Origin: Acidobacteriaceae bacterium
GTDB taxonomy: Bacteria > Acidobacteriota > Terriglobia > Terriglobales > Acidobacteriaceae
Direction: 5' to 3'
Assembly (NCBI GenBank): GCA_003165075.1
Contig: PLSM01000108.1
Coordinates: forward strand, 1 to 64,000
DNA: 64,000 nucleotides
Every line of letters starts with the position of its first letter. Within the stretch, counting starts at the first letter, position 1. Below, piece after piece: positions 55,399 through 63,760 of the stretch. The notes under the pieces are model-generated. The model did not search any database, had not been told where the DNA came from, and was given only the letters and a program-made list of their open reading frames with translations. Both the position numbers and the translations under genes were made by a program.

Positions 55399-56661
55399 TC
55401 AACCGAGAATCCTAGCGACAGGAGCGCTTTTCGATATCGATTCCAGGCGGTTTCCGGAAGGCTGCTGGCTGATCCGGTCCCATGTGCGGCGTGGCAGCCC
55501 ACCCTTCGCCAGAAAAAGGCGAAGGATGCGGCGCGCTTTTATGGCCGGGCCAAGGGTGGGGCATCCGGCTTGCGTTTGGGGCATTACCCCGCGCCCGCCG
55601 GCAGTGTAAGCAGAGCACCCCGAAGCGGAATAACAAGTGGCGTGGTTGGGCTCTCTAGCGGCTGCCACCCGGAACCGCCCCAGGAATTGATTGAACTGCT
55701 TGCTATCCGCCCCGTCAAAAAGTAAAGGCGGCTCTCGGCGCGGCTTCTGGGCATTTCGCAGGACAAACTCGAGGCCGACGCCGTCGTCACCCCAGCGGAC
55801 GGCTCTCGCTTGCACTGTGATCGAGAGCCCGGCGGGCTGTTCCACCACGCTGTTTGTCGTTGTGATTGTCATCCGAACCACGGTGCCCGGGTACCAACGT
55901 TCCTCAGTCACCACGTACAATCCGGTCGCACTGATATCCCGAATGCCGTGCGCCTGCGGAACGCCACCGGTCCAGAAATAGACAGCAAGAGCGGGTGCCG
56001 GCACCCGCGGAGATTTCCTCGGATCCGGGAGCAACCAGCGCTCCAACCAACTCTCCGGCGGCCTATAGTTCTTCTTAGGTTCGACAAGGACCATCTCATG
56101 TGTCTCGTGAGATTCGGGGCGCTGCTCCGTGGAAGTATCCTCCGCTTGCAGCAAGCCGGAACCGCCGCTTTGCAGCAGACCGGGACCGGGGCTCCAGGAT
56201 GGCTCTTGCCTGACGAGAACGGGATTTTGGGCGGCTCTGGGCACGGCGCCGGCAATACCACTTGCACTGGAGAACTGCTCCAGGCGCCACGTCATCTCCT
56301 CGACAAGGCAGAGCATTAACTGATCGCCAGGTTGAGTCTGGGACGAGTAGATCGAGTGGATTGGCAGTGCCAGGACACTTGCGGGCGGCGGACTGCAGGG
56401 GAAGGCACGGATGGTGGGGAAAAACTCGGCTACGTCCTTGACTCGGCAATCCTCGTCCAGGTAAACCAGATCGAGCGGGGCACCCACACTCGTGGCAGGG
56501 ATTTCTCTAAAGGGCACCATCCAGAGGCCCGCGCCAGAGTTGGGCGTGAGCACCGGTATCCAATGGTCGAGGCTCGCGCACGAAAAGTCGCCGGCAACGA
56601 CGTCTAAGCCGAGAAAGCATCCCCTGGTCTGGTTGTATGCGCAATGTCGCCGTGGTTCCAT
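55399..56661 (-). CDS. DUF192-PilZ fusion protein
   Basis: 420 aa from ATG 56661, with GGAGG about six bases upstream. Residues 15-125 resemble DUF192 (LDVVAGDFSCASLDHW, PFREIPATSVGAPLDLVYLDEDCRV, VLALPIHSIYSSQTQPGDQL). Residues 220-335 look like a PilZ domain (IRDISATGLYVVTEERWYPG; RWGDDGVGLEF), which binds c-di-GMP. The classical RxxxR is less clear. After about residue 340 the frame runs into an extragenic hairpin-type repeat, so the last 80 residues may be new. It follows the GGDEF-EAL gene by 31 bases. Confidence 0.75.
   Translation of the reverse strand: MEPRRHCAYNQTRGCFLGLDVVAGDFSCASLDHWIPVLTPNSGAGLWMVPFREIPATSVGAPLDLVYLDEDCRVKDVAEFFPTIRAFPCSPPPASVLALPIHSIYSSQTQPGDQLMLCLVEEMTWRLEQFSSASGIAGAVPRAAQNPVLVRQEPSWSPGPGLLQSGGSGLLQAEDTSTEQRPESHETHEMVLVEPKKNYRPPESWLERWLLPDPRKSPRVPAPALAVYFWTGGVPQAHGIRDISATGLYVVTEERWYPGTVVRMTITTTNSVVEQPAGLSITVQARAVRWGDDGVGLEFVLRNAQKPRREPPLLFDGADSKQFNQFLGRFRVAAAREPNHATCYSASGCSAYTAGGRGVMPQTQAGCPTLGPAIKARRILRLFLAKGGLPRRTWDRISQQPSGNRLESISKSAPVARILG
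55503..55525. repeat. Extragenic-type hairpin inside the PilZ gene tail
   Basis: CCTTCGCC-AGAAAAA-GGCGAAGG forms an 8-bp stem, followed by GTGGGGCATCCGG-like sequence. I recall similar 'CCCACCCTTCGCC...GGCGAAGGATGGGGCA' repeats scattered between genes in acidobacterial genomes. Here the hairpin is within the open frame, probably extending it. Confidence 0.5.
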
Positions 56662-56692
56662 ACTGTCTTCCTCCAATTTAATGGGACAAATC

Positions 56693-59020
56693 CTACGCGT
56701 TAAGTCTCCCTCGACGCGAAATTCTACTAGTTAAGAGGTTCGTGACAGCAGTTGATGGCGGAGCCCACTCCCCGGATGCCTTTCCGGGTATTCCCATGAA
56801 AGTTAGAGAGTTGTGGCGCTCAAAAAACCTGGCTAACTGCTCGGCAGGGACTGGCCGGGAGAAATAATACCCCTGCACCTCGTCACAATCGTGCGCCTTC
56901 AGATATGCCAGATCTTCAGCCGTCTCAACGCCCTCGCCAATGACGCGCAGGTTAAGGCTTCGGCCCATGTTGATAATTGCGTTCACAATGCTCGCCGCGC
57001 CGGGGTTGGTATTGATCCCACGAATGAACGACTGGTCGATTTTGAGAGTATCGAGCGGCAATTTTTGAAGATAGCTCAGGCTGGAGTAGCCCATGCCGAA
57101 GTCATCGATCGACACCCGCACCCCTCTATTCCTCAGAATTTGGAGGACAGATGCTGCGAACTCGGCATGTTTCATAAGAACAGTCTCGGTCACTTCCAGC
57201 TCGAGATGACTCGGATCCAGGCTGGTTTCACTGAGGGTCGCAAACAAGTCTTGCAGAAACTTCTCGTTCTGAAACTGGACCGCCGAGACATTGACGGCCA
57301 CGGCCGGCACAGGCAACCCCGCATCCAACCACGCCCGCTCTTGCGTGCATGCCTCACGCAGGACCCAGGCGCCGATGGGCAGAATCAGGCCGGAGTCTTC
57401 CGCTACCGGAATGAACTGCAACGGAGGGATCAACCCTCGGGTGGAAGACCTCCAGCGGATCAGCGCTTCCGCTCCGGTAATCGCTCCAGTCTTCAAATTG
57501 ATTTTCGGCTGGTAGTGCAGCGCGAATTCATTTCGTTTCAAGGCGTCCCGCAGGTCCTCTTCGATGGATTGCCTCTCCACGGCCCGGAGGTTCATCTCCG
57601 GTCTGAAAAACTTATAGCTCCCGCGCTTGGTTTCCTTAGCCTGGTACATTGCGGTATCCGCGTTCCTGATGAGCGTCTCCGCATCCAGACCGTCGTCGGG
57701 ATAGACGCTCACGCCAATGCTTGCGGTAACGTGAAGAATGTGGTGGCCGATGGAGTGAGTCTCCGCCAGCGCCGCTAACAGTCTATTCGCCACAATGACA
57801 GCATCTTTCGGGGGTACCGTTTCTTGAAGCAGTATGATGAATTCATCGCCTCCCTGGCGGCTTATCGTATCCGGGGCGCGTACACAAGCTCCTAGGCGTT
57901 TTGCGATGGATTGAAGGAGTTTGTCGCCGACCGGATGTCCCAGGGAATCGTTGATGTATTTGAAGCCATCCAGATCCAGGAACATCACCACAACTTGGTG
58001 CAGGTGACGGTGCGCTAACGCAATCGCCTGGCCAAGCCGGTCGTTTAAAAGCAATCGGTTGGGCAAACCAGTGAGAGTGTCGTGCTGGGCCGAATGGGCT
58101 ATCTGCCTCATCAACTGCGCCAGATGCTTTTCCGCATCCTTGCGCACGCTGATATTGCGGATTGCCGCTGTCACGAGGACTCCCTCGGGGCTTTCCAGCG
58201 GGCTCAGCATGATTTCGATTGGAAACCGAGTTCCATTCTTCCGCAGCCCGTAGAGCTCAATCCCCGTGCCGATCTGTTGCGCCAGCGCTTCAGCCGCGGT
58301 CCGGGTTCCGTCGGCGATCAGCCGCTCCGCGAAGCCCTCCGGAATGAGTTTCGTCATCTTCTGGCCTAAAAGTTCATCCCGGTGGTATCCGAACTGTTTG
58401 TCTGCCTGAGCATTCAGCAGGACAATCTCCCCGCTCTCGTTCACTACCACCATTCCATCCGGAGCCGCCTCCAGCAGCCCCCGATACTGGCTCTCCACCT
58501 GGCCCAGATGCTTTTCTGCATCCTTGCGCACGCTGATATTGCGGATTGCTGCTGTCACGAGGATTCCCTCGGAGCTTTGCAGCGGGCTCAGCATGATTTC
58601 GATTGGAAACCGTGTTCCATTCTTCCGCAGCCCGTAGAGCTCAATCCCCGTGCCGATCTGTTGCGCCAGCGCTTCAGCCGCGGTCCGGGTTCCGTCGGCG
58701 ATCAGCCGCTCCGCGAAGCCCTCCGGAATGAGTTTCGTCATCTTCTGGCCTAAAAGTTCATCCCGGTCGTATCCGAACTGATTCTCTGCCTGAGCATTCA
58801 GCAGGACGATCTCCCCGCTCTCGTTCACTACCACCATTCCATCCGGAGCCGCCTCAAGCAGCCCCCGGTACCGGGCCTCGACCTGGAGATCCTTTTTCGC
58901 ATCCTCGACAACGCAGATAGCGCACATCGCCGCCATTGCCTGGGTCTGGACTTGCTGCTGTTGTTCTGGAGTTGCTTCGGGAAGGCCGCTGAACTTGATC
59001 TGACTCTCAGAGGGCATCAT
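56693..59020 (-). CDS. PAS-PAS-GGDEF-EAL c-di-GMP enzyme
   Basis: 775 aa from the ATG at 59020 (MMPSES; the ORF track start at 59245 runs back through the previous gene). Two PAS domains at about residues 45-172 and 173-300 are nearly identical. Then GGDEF with intact motif (SRQGGDEFIIL) and EAL with GAEALIRW. Both catalytic signatures look intact, so it could make or break c-di-GMP, gated by a PAS ligand. The start overlaps the stop of the upstream lipoprotein fragment (TAATGATG). The DUF192-PilZ gene follows and is the likely receptor. Confidence 0.92.
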   Translation of the reverse strand: MMPSESQIKFSGLPEATPEQQQQVQTQAMAAMCAICVVEDAKKDLQVEARYRGLLEAAPDGMVVVNESGEIVLLNAQAENQFGYDRDELLGQKMTKLIPEGFAERLIADGTRTAAEALAQQIGTGIELYGLRKNGTRFPIEIMLSPLQSSEGILVTAAIRNISVRKDAEKHLGQVESQYRGLLEAAPDGMVVVNESGEIVLLNAQADKQFGYHRDELLGQKMTKLIPEGFAERLIADGTRTAAEALAQQIGTGIELYGLRKNGTRFPIEIMLSPLESPEGVLVTAAIRNISVRKDAEKHLAQLMRQIAHSAQHDTLTGLPNRLLLNDRLGQAIALAHRHLHQVVVMFLDLDGFKYINDSLGHPVGDKLLQSIAKRLGACVRAPDTISRQGGDEFIILLQETVPPKDAVIVANRLLAALAETHSIGHHILHVTASIGVSVYPDDGLDAETLIRNADTAMYQAKETKRGSYKFFRPEMNLRAVERQSIEEDLRDALKRNEFALHYQPKINLKTGAITGAEALIRWRSSTRGLIPPLQFIPVAEDSGLILPIGAWVLREACTQERAWLDAGLPVPAVAVNVSAVQFQNEKFLQDLFATLSETSLDPSHLELEVTETVLMKHAEFAASVLQILRNRGVRVSIDDFGMGYSSLSYLQKLPLDTLKIDQSFIRGINTNPGAASIVNAIINMGRSLNLRVIGEGVETAEDLAYLKAHDCDEVQGYYFSRPVPAEQLARFFERHNSLTFMGIPGKASGEWAPPSTAVTNLLTSRISRRGRLNA
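58121..58888. repeat. Tandem 384-bp duplication encoding the two PAS domains
   Basis: The sequence starting CAGATGCTTTTCCGCATCC at 58121 recurs at 58505 as CAGATGCTTTTCTGCATCC, and the similarity continues for the whole 384-base unit with only scattered differences. The period is 128 codons, so the duplication is in frame and each unit is one PAS module. Confidence 0.9.
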
Positions 59021-59310
59021 TATTCTTCCATTTCTAGAGATAGGGCGCGATGATCTGCGACCGTGAAGGTTGTGGGGGTGAGCGAGGCTGCTCTCATCGC
59101 CATGCTGAAGGTCGCGGTGACGGTCGTGTTGGTAAGAACATTGGCAGCGCCCTGAGCGGGGGTTACGGACACCACACCTGGGATGGTTACTGTCTCTTGA
59201 CCGCATCCGACGATGAAAAATACCAATAGAGCCGCCAGTAAGCACGTAATACCAGACTTATAACTGCGCATTTGTACCCTCTCATTTATTTCCGGTGACA
59301 CGGTGTCCAA
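59020..59310 (-). pseudogene. Truncated Ig-like (Big_5) lipoprotein
   Basis: 96 aa. N-terminal signal with lipobox-like sequence (AALLVFFIVGCGQET). Then the start of a bacterial Ig-like domain: VSVTPAQGAANVLTNTTVTATFSMAM. The family normally continues well beyond TTFTV; here it breaks to VADHRALSLEMEE and stops at a TAATGATG overlap with the GGDEF-EAL start. Probably a 3'-truncated gene whose promoter and leader now drive the c-di-GMP operon. Confidence 0.65.
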
Positions 59311-59649
59311 AGCTCATCGCCCTGTCGGCCCGACGTAGAATGCCTACACTACGCAATCAAATATGAATTGCAGCAGATTGACAGCTCTGTGCGATATTGC
59401 TCATTCGACAAACTTTAGTAATGGCATTTTTTTTTAGAGTCCGAGCAAATTGAACAGCTATTACTATTGTGTTATAAAATAGATTCCTTTATCTCTAGGT
59501 GTGTGTCGGGCATAGCGCTTTGCCAAGGCCGATACAGCAGTTTGCGGGGCTGGTGTTCGACCTGGGGCGGGCAGCCAGTCATCCCGTTGGTAGCTTATAG
59601 CGAGCTTTCTGTGCCGTTTCGGGTAAAAACGCTCCCTTTCCTCGCCGTT
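59311..59649. other. AT-rich intergenic region
   Basis: 339 bases with markedly lower GC than the surroundings, including an A/T-run near 59427-59435 and TTATAAAATAG. Likely holds the promoter of the lipoprotein/c-di-GMP operon and the distal end of an IS1182-type element. No gene seen. Confidence 0.45.
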
Positions 59650-59862
59650 TTATGCGATTTCCAGAACCCAACCGGCCCGGAACAGCTTCAGCAGGTTGCT
59701 GGCCGCACACACCAGTCTCCACTCGCAGCCTACATTCTGTTTGCCACGCAGGCTGAAGCGGCGAAAACCACGCTGTTCCTTGATCTGTCTCCGAGTAGAG
59801 GAGTCCCCGACATGCTGTAGGTGTTCTTTGTCTGTGTCCGCCGTTTCCCGCTTCGTGCCCGT
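59650..59862 (-). pseudogene. IS1182-family transposase, C-terminal fragment
   Basis: Not in the ORF track. Reading from just after a TAG at 59863 gives 70 codons: KRETADTDKEHLQHVGDS, then RRQIKEQRGFRRFSLRGKQN, CEWRLVCAASNLLKLFRAGW, then stop. That is the conserved C-terminus of IS1182-type transposases. The rest of the gene is missing; the upstream side is the 3' end of group II intron A, so the intron may have inserted in this transposase. Confidence 0.72.
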
Positions 59863-59900
59863 CTAAGTTCACCATGGCGCACCGAATTCTCCCCCCTCAC

Positions 59901-59934
59901 GGACCCCGCCGTGCAGATTTCCCGCAGCGGGTTC
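59901..59934 (-). mobile_element. Domain V of group II intron A
   Basis: On the minus strand GAACCCGCTGCGGGAAATCTGCACGGCGGGGTCC folds as a group II D5 hairpin. It lies two bases downstream of the stop of RT fragment A, the usual place. Confidence 0.8.
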
Positions 59935-59935
59935 T

Positions 59936-60567
59936 TCAGGCGTAACTCCCCGCTCCCACCCAGGCGTGTGTGATCCGAGGTAACAACAGTGGATGCTGCC
60001 GCAGGATAACGCTATATCTGTCCCACGTCAGCGGTTGCCCGCGTGTTCGACGACTCAGCCACTCGCGCCAGATACGACATACGCGTCGATAGAACTGCCG
60101 AATGCTGTGGTAGTTCGTCGGGCGTCCATAATACTGGTAGTGGCCACGGAGTTTGGCGTTCAGGGTTTTCTGTTGTTCGTCCACAGGTTTATGCCGGTAT
60201 TGTTTGCTCCAGTCGGCGATGGCCTTCAGCCCTCTGCGAAGCCGTTTGGCCAAGGTCTTAACATGCACTGTAAACTTACCCTTCCGGCTGCGGGCGCAAA
60301 GGTGCTTGAAGCCCAGGAAGTCGAAGGTCTCGGGCTTCTTCCCCTGTTTCCTCGCGTTCCTTGCTGCATGGCGCCCGAATTCAATCAGCCGCGTCTTCTC
60401 CGGGTGCAAGGTCAGACCGAACTTCTCAAATCGCTTCGGTAAGACCCTCAGCACCTTTTCTGCGTCCTCCTTGTGCTGAAAGCACAGGATGGCATCATCA
60501 GCAAAACGAATCTCGTAGGCTTCCCCTATCAAACGGGGCTTCACCACTTCCTCGAACCACACATCGA
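59936..60567 (-). pseudogene. ltrA: Group II intron A reverse transcriptase, 3' part
   Basis: From LDVWFEEVVKP through the catalytic FADDAIL (Phe for Tyr in YxDD), the thumb (FEKFGLTLHPEKTRLIEFG) and the maturase region (LNAKLRGHYQYYGRPTNYHSIRQFYRRVCRIW) to ITHAWVGAGSYA. All RT blocks before this point are missing except a short piece at 62575-62623. The ORF track N-terminus (MRRQRES...) is run-in from intron B domain VI. The gene is interrupted by intron B. Confidence 0.85.
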
Positions 60568-60686
60568 GTGGGATGGTAGAGACGAGTCTTGACGGCTGTA
60601 GCCCGTGCGGAGCCTCACACCAACTGGCGCTTTCGCGCTGGCGCCTCACCGAGTAGGCATGGCCACTTGATCTCGTCTCCCCAAGC

Positions 60687-60722
60687 AGAACCCGGCGTGC
60701 AGATTTCCCGCACCGGGCTCCC
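60687..60722 (-). ncRNA. Domain V of group II intron B
   Basis: GGAGCCCGGTGCGGGAAATCTGCACGCCGGGTTCT folds into the two-helix D5 hairpin with a GAAA-type tip. It is the catalytic core of the ribozyme and lies 30 bases downstream of the RT stop. Confidence 0.88.
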
Positions 60723-60752
60723 CAGATGACATTGGCTAAAGTAAGGTATCGG

Positions 60753-62051
60753 TCAGGTCATCGGGTGTAGGTTTTGAGCAAACGGCAGTTTGAACCACGG
60801 TTGATCTTTCAGGCGCGCCCAGTTCGTCTTACGCCTTTGACCGCGACGATTCAGGGCATGCATCCACTGTCGCTGTATTTGCTGCCGTACCCAGTTGAGC
60901 TTTCGCTCGCAGTGGTGCAGCCCAAAGTACTGATAGAAGCCCCTCAACATCCTTTGCAGGTGCTGTTGTTGCTCCCACCGTCGCCAGTGTCTGTTGTGAA
61001 GGATCCACTCCCGTGTGCGAGTCAGGAACTTCCGGCAACTCTTAACGCTCGGGATGCGAATCAGAGCAAACCGCCCCGTCCGGTCAATCCCACAGACATG
61101 CTTGAAGCCTAGAAACTCGAAAGTATCCGGCCTTCCCAGTCCGTGTCGTAGACAAGTCACGCCTGCGAATCGCCCAAAGAGTATGCGCCGAGTTTTCTCC
61201 TCGGCCAACTCCAGCCCGAATTCCGCGAACCGCTCCCGCACTCTCTGCTGGAATTGGTCCACGTCCTCCCGGAACTGAAAGCTCACCACAAAATCATCAG
61301 CAAAACGCACCAGGTTCGCCTCGCCCCGACACTGCGGTTTGATTTTCTTCTCAAACCACAAATCGAGAACGAAGTGGAGATAAAGGTTACTCAACACGGG
61401 TGAGATCGGACCGCCCTGAGGAGTACCTTCCCCTGTGTAGATGACAACCCCGTCTTGCATTGCTCCGGCATTAAGCCATTTTCCGATCAGGCCAAGAATC
61501 ACCGGGTCAGCAATGCGGTGGGCTACCATCTTGCGCAGCCACTGATGATTTATGCGAGTGAAATAGCTGCGGATATCGGCTTCAAATATCTGCCCTACCT
61601 TCCTCGTTACGATCTGCACCCGAAGAGCTTGCAGCGCGTGATGAGGATTTCGACCAGGTCTAAAGCCGTAACTGCAATCCAGGAAGTCTGCTTCAAATAC
61701 CGCTTCCAAAACGCGTGCTACCGCCCGCTGAAGCAATCTGTCCGAGGCCGTTGGAATTCCTAGCGGCCGCGTCCCGATTTTGCCCGGCCCTTTGGGTATA
61801 TTTACCCTTCGGACCGGCGGTGCGCGATAGGTGCGCTTCTTTAGCTGTTCGCAGATCGCCTCGACTTGCATGTCCAGTTCGCTGCCAAACTGCTCAGCAC
61901 TCACTCCATCGACTCCGCCCGCTGCGCGCCGATTCATCATTCCCCAAGTCTCCTTGAGAAATTCCGGCGTCAGCAAGTGCGCCAATGAGGTAAACCGTAC
62001 CTTGCGATCTAACTTCGCCTTCTTAGTTATCTGACTCAGTTGTGTTGACAC
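60753..62051 (-). CDS. ltrA: Group II intron-encoded reverse transcriptase/maturase (intron B)
   Basis: 432 aa from GTG 62051 (GGAGG about ten bases upstream). All RT blocks are present: LGIPTASDRLLQRAV, FEADFLDCSYGFRPGRN, FEADIRSYF, GTPQGGPISPVLSNLYLH, catalytic LVRFADDFVV, FGLELAEEKTRRILFG and FEFLGFKHV. The maturase X domain follows (LRGFYQYFGLHHCERKLNWV). There is no HNH endonuclease domain, so it would rely on other priming routes. It should support splicing and retrohoming of intron B. Confidence 0.93.
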   Translation of the reverse strand: MSTQLSQITKKAKLDRKVRFTSLAHLLTPEFLKETWGMMNRRAAGGVDGVSAEQFGSELDMQVEAICEQLKKRTYRAPPVRRVNIPKGPGKIGTRPLGIPTASDRLLQRAVARVLEAVFEADFLDCSYGFRPGRNPHHALQALRVQIVTRKVGQIFEADIRSYFTRINHQWLRKMVAHRIADPVILGLIGKWLNAGAMQDGVVIYTGEGTPQGGPISPVLSNLYLHFVLDLWFEKKIKPQCRGEANLVRFADDFVVSFQFREDVDQFQQRVRERFAEFGLELAEEKTRRILFGRFAGVTCLRHGLGRPDTFEFLGFKHVCGIDRTGRFALIRIPSVKSCRKFLTRTREWILHNRHWRRWEQQQHLQRMLRGFYQYFGLHHCERKLNWVRQQIQRQWMHALNRRGQRRKTNWARLKDQPWFKLPFAQNLHPMT

Positions 62052-62574
62052 CAGATTCCTGCCTCCGTGTGTGCAGGTGATGTTTCCGTAAAGTCAGGCT
62101 TCATCTGCTTCGCCGCTTCCCCATGTACGCGGCTTTCCCGCGCTCGGAGTACTACCAGCGAATCCGACTTCGCACTGTCGCATTTGCCTTTCTCAGGAAT
62201 AATCCCTATCGTCCGGCATACTCGATCCGTTTTGTTTACAGATCAAGACCACAGTGGATCTCCCAGGTCCCTTGATGCTTCCTTATCCGAACGTGCCGTG
62301 CTCTCTGACCCCGCCGCAGTCTCCGGCCACCTCGCCATTTTGCGGTGTGCCTACTGGTGCCTTCCAGCCACTATGATGCTGTCGGCCTGCGGTTGAATAC
62401 TTAACGAGGCTCAATCGCGTTTACTTTCGTTACGGCCCGCGCGTCGCTCTGTCTACGCTTAGTCCAATTCGTTACCTCCTCAGACCCAAGACTCGATTCC
62501 CGGTGAGGCGGCTGCACCTCTTGTCGGGGCGGGAATTTCACCCGCTAGAAGCACCAGGTTTTGTCCTGGCGCAC

Positions 62575-62623
62575 CATGGTGCAGGTAGATGTTGGCCAAG
62601 AGCGGGCTGATCGGCTGCCCCTG
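62575..62623 (-). pseudogene. Group II intron A reverse transcriptase, 5' exon fragment
   Basis: The minus strand codes GQPISPLLANIYLHH, RT block 4. It directly precedes the 5' end of intron B and aligns in order with LDVWFEEVV on the far side, apart from about two bases. The junction to unrelated helicase coding lies at about 62624. Only about 50 bases of the N-terminal two-thirds of RT A survive. Confidence 0.8.
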
Positions 62624-62626
62624 TCC

Positions 62627-63760
62627 AAAGTGTTGTCTCATCGCCTCAGGATCGGATAGCTGGCCAAACTGAATCTCGATCACATCGTACCCCTGGTTGC
62701 GTAATTCTTCGCGAATCTCCCGATCCCGCTTTTGAGTTTCCGGCCGACCGTGAAGGTGACCAGCCATACCGTCAAGGTAGACACAGAGTCCAGCGTAGAT
62801 ATCCAGATTCCGCGAATCAAAGAAGAAGTCCGGCACAGTGGGCCCAAGAGGCCGACCCAGATCGATCGGGTATTGCGGTTTGTAGCCTAGGAATTGGGCT
62901 CGCTCCAGCATTGCGCGTAGCGTCAATTCCGGGTCATTCACCGGGACCTCTTGAGATGCGGGTCAAGGGAGCCGAGAAGGAATATCGTGGGTAAACATCA
63001 ACGTGCCATGCCACGAATCGAAACGATCCAAAGCAGTCAGCCGGTTCAAGCGCCGGTGGTAATACGAGTTGCGGAAGTGCAGCAGACAGTCAACGCACGC
63101 AGATTGGCACTGTGAGGGACATTCTTCCACAATACGTTGTGCCGCCACCACAACTTCTGGCCATCTCGCAATCATTTGGTCCAATATGCCCGAGCCTCCA
63201 GGCATCGGATCATATAGAAGCAAGTTGACCTGCCGTACTCCGGCTTGGGGCACGGCAAGGAGTTGGAGGTCCTCGATCTCCATGTCGAGCACCTCCGAAG
63301 CCCCCATTCGGAGGGCTTCCATGACGCTGTAAGCTTCCTGGCGGTCTACCGCATTCTCAAGCGAGACGGCGTCGGCAGTGATGTCTGCATAGAATCCAAC
63401 CGGCTCAACCACCCGCCCGCACCGTTGTCGGTGGTCGGTTTCAAAGGCTTGCAGGTCGGCTTGTGACGCGAGCGGCGACCGGCTCTGGCCACAGACCAGA
63501 CAAATGGGATACCCCAGCCGCCCGCCCGTTCGGGCCTGTGAATGAGCACCCACATTTACAAGGCGCAGTCGCACACCTGTCCGGTGGCTCACTACGCGAT
63601 CCCCCCAGAGGTACTGTTTTCCTCCACCGTGCTGATGCTGTTCGTAGCCGTACACCGCCACGGAAAGCTGGAAGCGGTAGTCTTCGTCATCGGAGATCAT
63701 CGAGTTGTGCGGCAGGCTGACATCGCAGATGGGTACTGCGGGAATCGTCTGTGCGCCCAC
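62627..63760 (-). pseudogene. DUF1998-type helicase C-terminus with nuclease-like tail, broken
   Basis: The frame at 62963-63760 shows the DUF1998 zinc region of DrmB/MrfA-type helicases: LLYDPMPGGSGILDQM, ECPSQCQSACVDCLLHFRNSYYHRRLNR. After a TGA the same frame continues (PASQEVPVNDPELTLRAMLERAQF) into a DUF559/Vsr-like endonuclease fold (VPDFFFD, RDREIREELRNQGYDVIEIQF). So one protein is probably cut by a nonsense codon. The end (AMRQHF) is replaced by RT fragment A. The helicase motor domains are missing upstream, so both ends are lost. Confidence 0.7.

Larger units (their letters stand above)
60568..62574 (-). mobile_element. Group II intron B, apparently full length, nested in intron A
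   Basis: The minus strand begins GTGCGCCAGGACAAAACC (62574), a canonical group II 5' end. It runs through about 520 bases of ribozyme domains, the RT gene, a D5 hairpin (GGAGCCCGGTGCGGGAAATC..., 60687-60722), and a D6 stem (GGAGACGAG with CTCGTCTCT) to an AC 3' end at 60568. About 2007 bp. Flanking sequence on both sides is reverse-transcriptase coding (PISPLLANIYLHH and LDVWFEEVV), so it inserted in RT gene A. The exact 3' boundary is inferred. Confidence 0.85.

Noticed and set aside
59467-59820. 117-aa plus-strand ORF
   Set aside because: Antisense to the IS1182 transposase fragment; no motif of its own.
62480-63760. A DISARM-like or other DUF1998 defence system
   Set aside because: Only the C-terminus of one helicase is present, with a nonsense codon and mobile-element junctions; no drmA, drmC, methylase or other partner in the window.
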